From assembly GCA_009783565.1 (NCBI GenBank), contig WRDF01000012.1, positions 1 to 52,008 on the forward strand: a stretch of 52,008 nt of DNA. Direction: 5' to 3'. The notes under the pieces were generated by a model. It had not been told where the DNA came from. It worked only from the letters and a program-made list of their open reading frames with translations, and searched no databases. This document shows positions 25,178 to 34,358 of the stretch, in pieces. The stretch is from Rikenellaceae bacterium (lineage in GTDB: Bacteria > Bacteroidota > Bacteroidia > Bacteroidales > Rikenellaceae). Every line of letters starts with the position of its first letter. Positions within the stretch are counted from its first letter, which is position 1. The position numbers and the translations under genes are program-made.

Positions 25178-28100
25178 TTAGAGGTTACGCGGTATCAGCC
25201 GTGCGATCTCTTCCGTCGGCAAGCCGCGTCGGTGGGCATAGTCATCAAGTTGCTCGCCGGAAATGCGCCCGACGTCGAAGTAGCGCGCAGCGGGGTTGGC
25301 GAATACCAACCCGCATACCGACTCGCCCGGCGCAATCATATAATTCTCGGTGAGCGTCATCCCCGCCTCGCGCTCCACGTCGAGCAGCTCGAAAACCTCG
25401 CGTTTCAACGAATGGTCGGGGCATGACGGATAGCCGAACGCCACGCGGATACCTACTTCCGCAACACCCCACGCCTGCTTTATATGACTATGCACGAACT
25501 CCGCGAGAGCTTCGGCAAGACGGTCGGCGAGTAGTTTTGCCATGATCGCGCCGTAGTCGTCACCGCTTGCGCTAAGCTCGGCGACGAACTCCGCAAGTCC
25601 CGCGCCTGCCGTGAGGGCGAACGCGCCGACATGATCCTGCTCCGCAATAAAATCGACTAGCGAAAGGTTATGCTCCTGCCCTTTTTCCTGATTGCGCAAC
25701 TGCGCAAGGCGGAACTCGCGCCCACCGTCCGTAAGCACAATATCATCACCTTCCTTATGCGCAGGGTAAATTCCCGCCACCGCTTTCAGAGTAAGACGAC
25801 CATCCAGCCGCGCAAGCATCGCACGGGCATCATCGAGCAACCGCCGCGCCTGTTCACCTTTTTCGGGGTCGTCCAATAACGCGGGATAACACCCTTTCAG
25901 CCCCCATGCAGGGAAGAAAAAATCCCAGTCGATCAGCTCCGCAACCTCGCTCAAATGAACATCGAGCATCGTCTCGCGCCCCGTCCGAAGCGGTGTCGGC
26001 ACAGGAGTTACGATGAGCCTGCGCCCGCGAGCCTCCGCCAAAGACACGAGCTCGCGCACCTCTGCGCGCCGTTCCCATTGCTCACGCAGCTCAGCCTGCC
26101 GCCGCCGAACATCTCCCGCAAAATCGCAGCCGCTTGCCCCAAGCAGTCGTCCAACAATCGCCGCGCCATCCGACGCATCGCGGCTGTGCACTACCAATCC
26201 CGAATAATTCGGCGCAATTTTCACCGCCGTATGCAACTCCGATGTCGTTGCGCCGCCCACTATCACCGGAATCCGCAACCCGCACCGCTCCAACTCCACC
26301 ACGACCTGCGTCATCTCGTCGAGCGATGGCGAGATAAGCCCGCTCAGCCCTATGGCATCCGCGCCGTGCAGCGTCGCCGCTTCGACGATCCGCTCTTTAT
26401 CCACCATCACCCCCAGGTCGCTCACCTCATAGCCGTTGCAGGCCATAACGACCGAGACAATATTTTTGCCTATATCGTGCACATCGCCCTTCACCGTCGC
26501 CATCACCACCCGCCCGGCCTTGTTTGCGCTCGCGTTTTTCTCCATGTAGGGTGCAAGCGCCCCCACCGCACGCTTCATCACCCTCGCGCTGCGCACCACC
26601 TGCGGCAGGAACATGCGCCCCTCGGCAAACAGCTGTCCGATGCGCTCCATCGCAGGCATCAGCAACTGATCGATCACAGCCAGCGGCGCACCCAACAGCG
26701 CATAACCTTCGAGCGTATCGGCCTCGATATGGTCGGCCACACCGCACGTCATGGCGTATTCCACGCGCTCTTCGAGCGAGCCGTTACGCCATTCCTGCGT
26801 CGTCGTGGCGGTCGTTTGAGAAGATGAGGCATGGGAGGCCGCATAAGCCGCAAGCCGTTCTGCGGCATCTGCCCTGCGGTTCAGCACCACATCCTCGGCA
26901 AGCGTAAGCAGCTCCGGCCCGATGTCGGCGTAAGAAAGCATCGCCGCCGGATTCACTATCGCCATATCCAGGCCCGCCTCTATCGCGTGGTGCAAAAACA
27001 CGGAATGCATCGCCTCGCGCACCGTGTTGTTGCCGCGAAATGCGAACGAGAGGTTGCTCACCCCACCGCTCGTTTTCGCGTGCGGCAGGCTTTTTTTTAT
27101 CCACCTCACCGCTTCGATGAATGCCACCCCGTAGTCGTCGTGCTCCGCAATCCCCGTCCCAACCGTAAGCACATTGGGGTCGAAAACGATGTCTTCGGGC
27201 GGAAAACCCTCCTCAACGAGTACCCCGTATGCACGCGCTGCCACCTCTATTTTGCGCTCATAAGTATCGGCCTGCCCGCGCTCGTCGAACAGCATCACCA
27301 CTGCCGCCGCACCGTAGGCGCGTATCTCCCGCGCGCGCCGCACGAACTCCGCCTCGCCCTCTTTAAGCGAAATAGAGTTCACGATGCTCTTGCCCTGTGC
27401 ACATTTCAGCCCCGCCACCAGAGTCTCCCACCGCGACGAGTCGATCATCAGCGGCCGCGCCGCAATCTCAGGGTCGGAGACCGCAAGGTTCAGAAACTTT
27501 GTCATCGCCTGCGGCCCGTCGATAAGCCCATCGTCCATGCACACGTCGATTACCTGCGCTCCCGCCTCAACTTGGCGACGCGCTATGACTGCCGCTTCGT
27601 CCCATGCTTCGTCGCGCACTAAACGCGCAAACTTCGCCGATCCGGCAACGTTAGTGCGCTCGCCGACATTAACAAAATCTCCCGCGACAACGAGCGGTTC
27701 GAGGCCGCTGAGTGTCGTCGTGTGTCTCGCTTCATGCAAGCGGCGCGGTTTATAGCGCTGCGCCACCTTCGCAATGGCTTCGATATGAGCCGGTGTCGTG
27801 CCGCAGCATCCGCCGACGATATTCACCAACCCCTCTTTCAGATACTCCTCGATATGCGCCGCCATCGCTTCGGGCGTCTCGTCATACCCGCCCATCACGT
27901 TGGGCAGCCCCGCGTTGGGGTGCGCCGATGTCGCAACAGCCGAAACAGCCGCCAGCCGCGCCAGATAAGGACGCAGTTGCGCCGCGCCATAAGCGCAGTT
28001 GAATCCCACCGACAGCGGCCGCGCATGTGTCACAGACGCATAAAAAGCCTCGACCGTTTGCCCCGACAGCGTGCGCCCGCTCGCATCGGCCAGCGTCCCC

Positions 28101-28717
28101 GAAAGCATGATCGGGATATCCTCAAAACCGCATATCTGCCTTATCGCATAGATCGCCGCCTTGGCGTTCAGCGTGTCGAAAATCGTTTCTATCAACAGAA
28201 TATCCGCGCCGCCGTCCCGCAGGCCACGCGCCTGCTCGGCATAGGCCGCCGCCAACTCGTCGAACGTCACGTCACGCGCCGCCGGGTCAGACACATCGGC
28301 CGACATCGACGCCGTTTTTCCCGTCGGCCCCATAGAACCCGCCACAAAGCGCGGTTTTTCAGGCGTTCGGCGCGTCCACTCGCCCACCACGCCGCGCGCA
28401 ACCGTCGCTGCCGCGCGGTTTACTTCATACGCATGTTCCTGCAAACCATAATCGGCCAGCGAGACGCGCGTGGCGTTGAAAGTGTCAGTGGAAATTATGT
28501 CCGCCCCCGCTGCCAGATACTGCTCGTGAATGTCACGTATCACATCGGGGCGCGTTAGCGCCAGCACATCGTTGCAGCCCATGAGCGGCATCGGCCACGC
28601 GGCGAATTTTTCTCCCCGAAAATCTTTTTCGCCCAGTCCCGCCCGTTGTACCATCGTCCCCAGCCCCCCGTCGAGAATCAGGATGCGGTCGTTCAATATG
28701 CTGTATATCTCACTCAT
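25178..28717 (-). CDS. metH: Cobalamin-dependent methionine synthase (1179 aa)
   Basis: Transfers the methyl group of 5-methyl-THF to homocysteine through B12. All four modules are visible. The homocysteine/zinc domain (about 1-330) has Cys ligands C241 (GFNCAYGA) and C304/C305 (VGGCCGTTP). The pterin-binding domain (about 345-610) includes [19 protein letters not shown]. The B12-binding domain has the axial His747 in [10 protein letters not shown]. The C-terminal reactivation (SAM-binding) domain (about 900-1179) includes [12 protein letters not shown]-like FGYPSCPDH. Length is slightly below E. coli MetH (1227 aa). It follows the glutaminyl cyclotransferase gene and, farther upstream, the cobalamin-riboswitch gene; whether the riboswitch reaches metH is unknown. 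metF is elsewhere in the window. Confidence 0.96.
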   Translation of the reverse strand: MSEIYSILNDRILILDGGLGTMVQRAGLGEKDFRGEKFAAWPMPLMGCNDVLALTRPDVIRDIHEQYLAAGADIISTDTFNATRVSLADYGLQEHAYEVNRAAATVARGVVGEWTRRTPEKPRFVAGSMGPTGKTASMSADVSDPAARDVTFDELAAAYAEQARGLRDGGADILLIETIFDTLNAKAAIYAIRQICGFEDIPIMLSGTLADASGRTLSGQTVEAFYASVTHARPLSVGFNCAYGAAQLRPYLARLAAVSAVATSAHPNAGLPNVMGGYDETPEAMAAHIEEYLKEGLVNIVGGCCGTTPAHIEAIAKVAQRYKPRRLHEARHTTTLSGLEPLVVAGDFVNVGERTNVAGSAKFARLVRDEAWDEAAVIARRQVEAGAQVIDVCMDDGLIDGPQAMTKFLNLAVSDPEIAARPLMIDSSRWETLVAGLKCAQGKSIVNSISLKEGEAEFVRRAREIRAYGAAAVVMLFDERGQADTYERKIEVAARAYGVLVEEGFPPEDIVFDPNVLTVGTGIAEHDDYGVAFIEAVRWIKKSLPHAKTSGGVSNLSFAFRGNNTVREAMHSVFLHHAIEAGLDMAIVNPAAMLSYADIGPELLTLAEDVVLNRRADAAERLAAYAASHASSSQTTATTTQEWRNGSLEERVEYAMTCGVADHIEADTLEGYALLGAPLAVIDQLLMPAMERIGQLFAEGRMFLPQVVRSARVMKRAVGALAPYMEKNASANKAGRVVMATVKGDVHDIGKNIVSVVMACNGYEVSDLGVMVDKERIVEAATLHGADAIGLSGLISPSLDEMTQVVVELERCGLRIPVIVGGATTSELHTAVKIAPNYSGLVVHSRDASDGAAIVGRLLGASGCDFAGDVRRRQAELREQWERRAEVRELVSLAEARGRRLIVTPVPTPLRTGRETMLDVHLSEVAELIDWDFFFPAWGLKGCYPALLDDPEKGEQARRLLDDARAMLARLDGRLTLKAVAGIYPAHKEGDDIVLTDGGREFRLAQLRNQEKGQEHNLSLVDFIAEQDHVGAFALTAGAGLAEFVAELSASGDDYGAIMAKLLADRLAEALAEFVHSHIKQAWGVAEVGIRVAFGYPSCPDHSLKREVFELLDVEREAGMTLTENYMIAPGESVCGLVFANPAARYFDVGRISGEQLDDYAHRRGLPTEEIARLIPRNL

Positions 28718-28733
28718 TAAGTGGTCTTGAACC

Positions 28734-29552
28734 CTATTTCTTATAAATTTCGATTTCGAACAAACGCGGCCAACGCTTGCCCGTTACGAAGATGCGTCCC
28801 GTTTCGGCGTCGTAGGCAATGCCGTTCAGCACATCGGTCAGCGGTGTCCACTCTTCGTCCGGCAACAGGCCGCCAAGATCGACGACACCCTCCACCCAAC
28901 CTGTTTCGGGGTCGATTATGAATATCGAATCTATGGGGTAGATATTCGCCCAAATGCGCCCTTCGATCCATTCCAACTCATTGATATTCCGCACGTTAGC
29001 GCGCCCCATGTGTACGTTTATCGCCCGCCGTCGCGAAAAATCGGACGGATCGACGACGAATATTTTCGACGAACCGTTCGACATGTAAAGCGCCTGTCCG
29101 TCGGTCGTAAGTCCCCATCCTTCACCCTGATAGCGAAATCGCCGCCGCTCTTCGAGCGTTTCGGCATCGTAGACGAACGCCACGCCGTGTTTCCATGTGA
29201 GTTGGAAAATACTGCCGTCAAGATATGCCGCACCCTCGCCGAAGAAATGGTCTTCGAGCGCCACGCGCCTCACCACCTCGCCCGTCTCCAACCGCACCTG
29301 CCGCAACTCCGACTGCCCTTCGATACCGGTGCTCTCCCACAAATATCCGTCGTGCCAGAACAGTCCCTGCGTGAACGCCTCAGGGTCATGCGGATAGACA
29401 TTTATTATGCGATAACCGTATGTAACGACTGTGGGCGCGTCTTGACGGGCAACTGTCAAAGCGCGCTTTGACCCGCTCCGGCATGCACACGAAAGGCATA
29501 GCATAGCAATGCAAAGTATGGCAGCCGAGCCGCCTATCCGGCCGATTTTCAT
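28734..29552 (-). CDS. Glutaminyl-peptide cyclotransferase, exported (272 aa)
   Basis: Five-bladed propeller enzyme of the plant/bacterial glutamine cyclotransferase family, which forms N-terminal pyroglutamate on exported proteins or peptides. Family blocks: [83 protein letters not shown] and [21 protein letters not shown]. An N-terminal signal segment (about 1-25) with LSCAC may be a lipobox, so periplasmic or outer-membrane lipoprotein. The ATG at 29552 is chosen because an upstream ATG (29573) lies inside the -7 box. metH follows after 16 nt. Confidence 0.88.
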   Translation of the reverse strand: MKIGRIGGSAAILCIAMLCLSCACRSGSKRALTVARQDAPTVVTYGYRIINVYPHDPEAFTQGLFWHDGYLWESTGIEGQSELRQVRLETGEVVRRVALEDHFFGEGAAYLDGSIFQLTWKHGVAFVYDAETLEERRRFRYQGEGWGLTTDGQALYMSNGSSKIFVVDPSDFSRRRAINVHMGRANVRNINELEWIEGRIWANIYPIDSIFIIDPETGWVEGVVDLGGLLPDEEWTPLTDVLNGIAYDAETGRIFVTGKRWPRLFEIEIYKK

Positions 29553-29570
29553 AAGGTGTGTTTTAACCTG

Positions 29571-29578
29571 CAAATATA
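29571..29578 (-). promoter_or_regulatory. -7 box for the glutaminyl cyclotransferase gene
   Basis: Minus-strand TATATTTG (29578-29571) matches TAnnTTTG and lies 18 nt before the ATG at 29552. This suggests that cyclotransferase-metH have their own promoter apart from the riboswitch-controlled transcript. No well-spaced TTTG is visible. Confidence 0.5.
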
Positions 29579-29616
29579 CAAAATAATTGCGAGTTTATGA
29601 AAGCGCACGTACCTAC

Positions 29617-29698
29617 GTCATTGCGAGGGCTGTAAAACCCGAAGCAATCCAAAGAAAAACTACTGGATTGCTTCGGGTTTTACAGCCCTCGCAATGAC
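29617..29698. repeat. Family A repeat, near-perfect inverted copy
   Basis: Arms GTCATTGCGAGGGCTGTAAA and the matching TTTACAGCCCTCGCAATGAC enclose a short loop (about 82 nt in all), the most symmetric copy in the window. It is followed by ctcacgcgtgtg, which abuts the DUF4465 gene stop. It separates that gene from the glutaminyl cyclotransferase gene. Confidence 0.88.
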
Positions 29699-29713
29699 GC
29701 ACTCACGCGTGTG

Positions 29714-30541
29714 TTACAGCCTGAACGTCAGGTCGTCGAAGCAGAAATAGGAAGGAGTATTGAGTCCCCACGCGCCTGTATCCGAGCCTGTTATCGAAAA
29801 TTCAAGCCGATTGACTTTGCCCAGCGACAAGAGCGAAACCTTCGTCCACTCCTCCACAAGCCCCGCCGATCCGGCCGTCCGGAAGTCGGCCAGATAAAAT
29901 GCCACGACACCGGCCGATGCGCCGTTTGCGCGAAAACCCTCGATCGTCAGCAGCAGCCAGCCGTTAGCCGCTTCGAGCGGAGATGCCGGACCGCCGCCGT
30001 TCTTTATCGTCAGCGTCGTGTAGGTGGTATTCGTAACCCACATACTCTCGAATTCGCGCTCGGTAGCCGCGTTCTTGAACCCGATTGAGGTCGGCTGCGC
30101 AACGCTCACGACGGCAAAAGTGCGCGAACCGCCGCGTCCGCCCTTGTCTGTCGAACCTGTCGCAGAGAATACCGTGCACTGGTTCTCAAAACTGTTGGTC
30201 GTCTGATCTTCGCTCCAACGCGAGATAGCGATACCACCGGCGTAGAATTCATACGCACCCGTAGACCACGCTTCACCCTCGTCCTTGTTCAGGCCCATTT
30301 GCAGATCGGTCTTCGCGTCATGATAACCGGTGTAGAGCGGGAAAGCAGGGTCGTATCCCGAAAACGACGGGGTGTAGGAAGAGTAGAGATTCTGACCGTA
30401 GGCTGTCGGGCCTGCGAAGTAGGTGGACGGTACGCTCTCGAAATCGAGCGTCATCGTGCGCGGTGGCTGGCATTCGTTGTTGTCGTTACACGAGACGGCC
30501 GTAATCACCGCCACAGCCGCAAAGAAAAGCAGTTTTTTCAT
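29714..30541 (-). CDS. DUF4465-family surface lipoprotein under cobalamin riboswitch control (275 aa)
   Basis: Signal peptide with lipobox TAVSC (Cys18), then NDNNE, an acidic/Asn stretch typical of surface-exposed Bacteroidetes lipoproteins. The mature protein looks like a DUF4465 beta-sandwich: LDFESVPSTYFAGPTAYGQN, YEFYAGGIAISRWSEDQT, MWVTNTTYTTLTIKNG and a C-terminal NTPSYFCFDDLTF. Control by a cobalamin riboswitch 120 nt upstream points to cobamide capture. It may be a BtuH-type B12-binding lipoprotein, an assignment I make from context and memory of the family, not from direct evidence. The start MKKLLFFAA (30541) is chosen for the signal peptide; the frame extends upstream through the expression platform. 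Confidence 0.72.
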   Translation of the reverse strand: MKKLLFFAAVAVITAVSCNDNNECQPPRTMTLDFESVPSTYFAGPTAYGQNLYSSYTPSFSGYDPAFPLYTGYHDAKTDLQMGLNKDEGEAWSTGAYEFYAGGIAISRWSEDQTTNSFENQCTVFSATGSTDKGGRGGSRTFAVVSVAQPTSIGFKNAATEREFESMWVTNTTYTTLTIKNGGGPASPLEAANGWLLLTIEGFRANGASAGVVAFYLADFRTAGSAGLVEEWTKVSLLSLGKVNRLEFSITGSDTGAWGLNTPSYFCFDDLTFRL

Positions 30542-30660
30542 ACTTTCAGAAAAGTTTTTGGAGCGGATTTGCGAACTCGTGATAACTTTCTGACCTTGAA
30601 GCAGATAGCCGCCGCGGGGTTCGACTCCCATTCTCCGTGAGAGTTAAATTGTTTTTAGAT

Positions 30661-30936
30661 TATCTGCAAGGCAGGTCTTCTGACTCGCTCCTCGTTCGGG
30701 CAGCCTTCCCGGTCTGTGCACAGCGACCAGTGGCAGAGATAATGCCCGAACAAATTAATCGGGAACTTCTGAAATTCAAAAGACAAGGCTTGCGACCGAG
30801 ACAAAAGCGGAGTTTACTTAACGTAAATGAGCATTTTGGCGAGGGAGCGTAACGAAGTATTTTGGGTTTTCAGGAGCTCCCGAAAGAGCTTACAGCAGCG
30901 GGAACTGTCGCCGACTTACACGGCGTTCCCTTTTAA
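30661..30936 (-). ncRNA. Cobalamin riboswitch with a palindromic insertion
   Basis: Read on the minus strand the core boxes appear in order: AGGGAACGCC, GUAAGUCGGCGACAG, UUCCCGCUGCUGUAAG, then a long peripheral arm, GCCACUGG, CCGGGAAGGC, and the B12 box GAGUCAGAAGACCUGCCU at the 3' side. UUCGGGCA and UGCCCGAA form the stem around GCCACUGG. The 3' end CCUUGCAGAUA (30671-30661) can pair with UAUCUGC-uuc-AAGG (30607-30594), a likely switching helix in the leader. Binding of adenosyl- or methylcobalamin should repress the DUF4465 gene. The arm between CUGUAAG and GCCACUGG is enlarged by a 100-bp genomic repeat. Confidence 0.9.
30760..30881. repeat. 100-bp palindromic element, copy 2, inside the riboswitch
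   Basis: The core 30772-30871 matches the element at 4108-4207 at roughly 85% identity, including TTCAAAAGACAAGGCTTGCG and the central GTTTACTtaacGTAAAT. Flanks CGGGAACTTCTGAAA (30760-30774) and TTTTCAGGAGCTCCCG (30867-30882) pair to extend the stem. These flanks differ from those of copy 1, so only the inner 100 bp is the repeat. Short frames here are not genes. Confidence 0.85.
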
Positions 30937-30981
30937 TCTCCGCGCGTTTCGCAACACGCATGTGGAGAACCATTGCAAATG

Positions 30982-30989
30982 CAAAGATA
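30982..30989 (-). promoter_or_regulatory. -7 box ahead of the cobalamin riboswitch
   Basis: Minus-strand TATCTTTG (30989-30982) matches the consensus. A start near 30977 would lie about 40 nt before the first riboswitch box and give a leader of about 435 nt. No TTTG at the ideal distance was found. Confidence 0.55.
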
Positions 30990-31008
30990 GAAAAAATTCT
31001 TTATACTA

Positions 31009-31464
31009 CTACATCCGAAAAGCAAACGGCAGCAGGTCGAGCGCCGACCGAACGACCGTAGCACTGTCGCGGCTGGTCATTATCACGCGGATAGCCCGCC
31101 CCGCCTGACGCTGCTCGGTATCGGCCAGCACCTGACGACACATCCCGCACGGATAACACTCCGCCGCGTCGGGGAGGGAGGCGATGGCGAGCGCCTCGAC
31201 AGGGTCATCGGCATAATTGGCTTGGAGGTTATATAACAAACCGCTCTCGGCACAGATGCCGACCGGCCCTACCACGCTCTCCTGATTGCTCGATGCGACG
31301 ATACGACCGCTTGCCAGTCGCGCCGCCGCGCCTACGCGGAATCCCGTCGATGGCGCATAAGCCGTCGCTCGCGCATCTTTCGCCGCAGCGACTAATTCCC
31401 TGTCCACTGCCGGCAAGTCGCCGAGCGATGAGTAGTGTTCGTAATCAATCTCGATTTTCCTCAT
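31009..31464 (-). CDS. cdd: Cytidine deaminase (151 aa)
   Basis: Zinc enzyme of pyrimidine salvage converting cytidine to uridine. Active-site residues: C71 and proton-shuttling E73 (CAES), C106 and C109 (PCGMCRQVL), as in tetrameric cytidine deaminases. The substrate-binding block is GRIVASSNQES, slightly altered from the usual NxE context. Length is slightly long for the tetrameric form (about 130-150 aa). The ATG at 31464 overlaps the 3' end of mnmD by 20 bp, so cdd is the last gene of the GH36-mnmD-cdd overlap group. The riboswitch transcript starts just behind its stop. Confidence 0.9.
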   Translation of the reverse strand: MRKIEIDYEHYSSLGDLPAVDRELVAAAKDARATAYAPSTGFRVGAAARLASGRIVASSNQESVVGPVGICAESGLLYNLQANYADDPVEALAIASLPDAAECYPCGMCRQVLADTEQRQAGRAIRVIMTSRDSATVVRSALDLLPFAFRM

Positions 31465-32188
31465 AATGCTTTTTTATAGCTCTGAGCATGTGCCGTTTAC
31501 CGGGTGCGCCCGATAGGCGTTCGATGGTAAATCCGGCGGCACGCAGCGCACGTTTCACATCGCCCTTGGCCGAATAGGTGACCAGCACTCCGCCATCGGA
31601 CATCGCCGAGTAGAGCCGCGCAAAGACTTGCGTCGTCCATAATTCGGGCTGGCTGTCGGGCGCAAAAGCGTCGAAATATACCACGTCGAACCGGTCGCCG
31701 AGTAGCTCACCTGACTGCCCGCCAAACTCGCCGAACGGCATCTGCACCGCATCGCCTTCGATTTTGTGTAGCACGAAGCGGTCGGTGATAGCCACAGGCT
31801 CGTCCCATACCGCATCGTGCAACCGCAAAAAATCGGCATCCGCCGCCAGCGTCATCCGCCCGACCGTTGCCCGCGACACCGGATAGAGTTCTACGGCGGT
31901 GTACATCACCGTGCATTCAGCGCGCTCAGCCACTCGCAGCGTCAGCAATGCGTTCAGCCCGCTCCCGAACCCTATTTCCAACACCCGTACATGCCGCCCT
32001 CTGCCGCCGTCGCTCCCATCGCCGCCATCACACCCGCCGAGCAGCCATGCCCCGAACCCCGCACGCACGAATACATGCTCGGCCTCAGCCGCCGCGCCGT
32101 GCGTCGAGTGGTATGTCTCGCCCGCGATCGGATGCCGCAACGTCTGTGACCCGTCGTCGGTAGTCTCTATTGCCGGCTCTATCTCCAT
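31445..32188 (-). CDS. mnmD: tRNA 5-methylaminomethyl-2-thiouridine methyltransferase, MnmD type (247 aa)
   Basis: Stand-alone version of the MnmC methyltransferase domain, completing mnm5U at the tRNA wobble position. Motifs: HGAAAEAEHVFVRAGF, SAM-binding VLEIGFGSGLNALLTL, and the catalytic VVYFDAFAPDSQPELWT typical of MnmC(N). The C-terminal block GAPGKRHMLRA also fits. A short glycine/aspartate-rich insert (GGCDGGDGSDGGRGR) lies before the SAM motif. The ATG at 32188 overlaps the GH36 stop by 1 nt (TGATG), and the 3' end overlaps cdd by 20 bp. The oxidase domain found in enterobacterial MnmC is absent, as usual in Bacteroidetes. Confidence 0.9.
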   Translation of the reverse strand: MEIEPAIETTDDGSQTLRHPIAGETYHSTHGAAAEAEHVFVRAGFGAWLLGGCDGGDGSDGGRGRHVRVLEIGFGSGLNALLTLRVAERAECTVMYTAVELYPVSRATVGRMTLAADADFLRLHDAVWDEPVAITDRFVLHKIEGDAVQMPFGEFGGQSGELLGDRFDVVYFDAFAPDSQPELWTTQVFARLYSAMSDGGVLVTYSAKGDVKRALRAAGFTIERLSGAPGKRHMLRAIKKHYEENRD

Positions 32189-34323
32189 CACTGCGCCGTG
32201 ATTTCCAACACACGGCTGCGCAGGTGGGCGCGACCGAAGAGCGGCAGGCCGACCCGCATCAGATAGTCGCCCGAAAAAACTTTCCCGTTGCCCGCGAACG
32301 TCGAACGCTGCCCGGGCATCATGTTTATTTCCTCTATGAGGTACATCCGCGCGGGATCGAGTCCCTGCAACCGCACGCTCGGCAACGCCCGAGCACCGGC
32401 ACGCGGGTGCATGTCGAACGCAAAGAGAACGGCCTTATCACCAGGCTTCGAAAGGTACATCAGCGCCGCATGGTCGCCGTCGTATGGCGAAAACAACCGA
32501 TAAAGGTCACCATCGAGGGTCACGTGTTGCAGACGTTTGAAATTTTGCACCGCCCCCCGCGAGAACTCCAACTCGTCTTCACTCATGCCGTCGATGCGGA
32601 TGTCGAAGCCGAGTTTACCCATCATCGCCACATCGGTTCGGAATTTCAGCGGCTGCCTGCCCCACGAAGTGACATGAGCGCCCAGTGCTTTGGTCGGAAA
32701 GAAATATCCGAAACCCCATTGGATGAATATCCGCTCGACGCCGTCGGTGTTGTCGCTCGGCCAAAATTCGGTGAAATAGCGCAGCACCTCGTAGTCCGAC
32801 CGACCGCCGCCGCCCGCGCAGAGCATCATCGGCAGGTCGGGATATTTCGCCGCCACGCGTTCCAGGACGTTATACAGTCCGCGCACGTACTCTATATAGA
32901 GGTGCGACTGATTTTCGAGATACGGCGAGAATATGTTGGTCATCGGGCGGTTGCAGTCCCACTTGAAATATGCGATGCCCGGATGGCGCGTCATCAGCGT
33001 ATCGACGATGCCGAAAACGAAGTCCTGCACCGCCGGATTGCTCAGGTCCAGCACCATCTGGCTGCGGAACAGGTGCCGGTCGCGGTTCGGCAGGGCGATA
33101 ACCCATTCGGGATGGCGCTCAAAGAGCTCGCTGCGCGGGTTCACCATTTCGGGTTCGATCCAGATGCCGAATTTAAGACCGCGCTCCGTCGCCTCGGCTA
33201 CAAGCTTGCTGATCCCTCCGGGAAGTTTTTCCACCGTTTCTTCCCAATCGCCCAGCCCCTGTCGGTCGCTGCTGCGCGGAAATTCGTTGCCGAACCAACC
33301 GTCATCCAGCAGGAACATATCCACGCCCAGTTTGCGCGCCTCGTCCAGGAGTTCGACCAATTTCGCCTCATCGAAACTGAAATACGTCGCCTCCCAGTTG
33401 TTCAGCAGCGTGAGGCGCGTGCCCATGCCGTCTTTCAGCCTGTGGCGGCGCGCCCAATCGTGCAGGTCGCGCGTAGCCTTGCCCGTGCCGCTGTCGCTCA
33501 GCGTGAAGATGAACTCAGGCGTGCGGAATACCTCGCCCGCCGCCAATGTGTATTCCGAGCCATACGGGTTGATGCCCGAAATCACGCGCAGCCCTCCGAG
33601 GTGATCCACCTCGAACGTGAAACGAAAATTTCCCGTCCAGCCGATCGTCCCCAGCATCACATCGCCCACCGTCTCCCGCGCCGGACCGTCGAGCGCAAGA
33701 ATGAACATCGGCGATGCCTGCATGTTGGCGCGCGAGCCGAGTTTCGAGTCCACCACCCTCTTTCCGAAATGCAGCTGCTGCTCGGTCATCTGCACCTCAG
33801 CAGCCCACTCGCCCGTGAAGTCGGTCATATAATATTCCGCGCGGTCGAAATGCAGCATCGACGAGGCGTAATTATAAATTGTTACCGGCTTTTCCTGCCG
33901 GTGGCTTATCTCAGTGTGGGCCACGATCACGTTCTCGCGCGGATATGCGGTATAGAAAAGCCGCACCTCGACAGGATATTGCCCGTCGCGCATAGTTATA
34001 ACGGTCGTGCCGCCCGTCGTCTCGTGAGAGACGTATTTCAACATCAGCGACGGGTTGCCGTCGTTGTGCGTCATGCGTACCGCCGGCTCGAAATAATCCT
34101 CCATCCCATGCGTCAGATACACCTCACGCCCCTGCGGCAAATGCTGAAAATCCGCTTCATGTTGCAGCCGCGCGCCCAGATAGGATTGATAGAGGCGGCC
34201 ATTGTCGGCCACTCTGAGGATCAGATCCGTCGCATCGGTCGAGATACGGATTGTTTGTGCCGCCACGCCATTAGCACCACCGGCGACAAAGAGCAGCGCG
34301 AGCAAAAATGTCAGTCTTTTCAT
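32188..34323 (-). CDS. GH36 alpha-galactosidase, exported (711 aa)
   Basis: Hydrolyses terminal alpha-galactosides such as raffinose or melibiose family sugars. Signal peptide about 1-22 (GVAAQ). N-terminal beta-supersandwich about 25-300. TIM barrel about 310-620 with FLLDDGWFG, FGIWIEPEMVNPRSEL, the nucleophile D456 in YFKWDCNRP and the probable acid/base D524 in WPSDNTDGVERI. The C-terminal beta domain follows. It is probably periplasmic, as no lipobox is seen. Length matches GH36 (about 700-740 aa). No SusC/SusD pair or other glycosidase is nearby. It overlaps mnmD by 1 nt, an unrelated tRNA-modification gene. Confidence 0.93.
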   Translation of the reverse strand: MKRLTFLLALLFVAGGANGVAAQTIRISTDATDLILRVADNGRLYQSYLGARLQHEADFQHLPQGREVYLTHGMEDYFEPAVRMTHNDGNPSLMLKYVSHETTGGTTVITMRDGQYPVEVRLFYTAYPRENVIVAHTEISHRQEKPVTIYNYASSMLHFDRAEYYMTDFTGEWAAEVQMTEQQLHFGKRVVDSKLGSRANMQASPMFILALDGPARETVGDVMLGTIGWTGNFRFTFEVDHLGGLRVISGINPYGSEYTLAAGEVFRTPEFIFTLSDSGTGKATRDLHDWARRHRLKDGMGTRLTLLNNWEATYFSFDEAKLVELLDEARKLGVDMFLLDDGWFGNEFPRSSDRQGLGDWEETVEKLPGGISKLVAEATERGLKFGIWIEPEMVNPRSELFERHPEWVIALPNRDRHLFRSQMVLDLSNPAVQDFVFGIVDTLMTRHPGIAYFKWDCNRPMTNIFSPYLENQSHLYIEYVRGLYNVLERVAAKYPDLPMMLCAGGGGRSDYEVLRYFTEFWPSDNTDGVERIFIQWGFGYFFPTKALGAHVTSWGRQPLKFRTDVAMMGKLGFDIRIDGMSEDELEFSRGAVQNFKRLQHVTLDGDLYRLFSPYDGDHAALMYLSKPGDKAVLFAFDMHPRAGARALPSVRLQGLDPARMYLIEEINMMPGQRSTFAGNGKVFSGDYLMRVGLPLFGRAHLRSRVLEITAQ

Positions 34324-34358
34324 ATTTTCGATTTAGTATTAATAATTAGTAATAACAA

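Noticed and set aside
30637-31108. Two small frames (71 and 93 codons) with RQKRSLLNVNEHF-type peptides
   Set aside because: They are translations of the 100-bp palindromic repeat and the cobalamin riboswitch, both non-coding structures.
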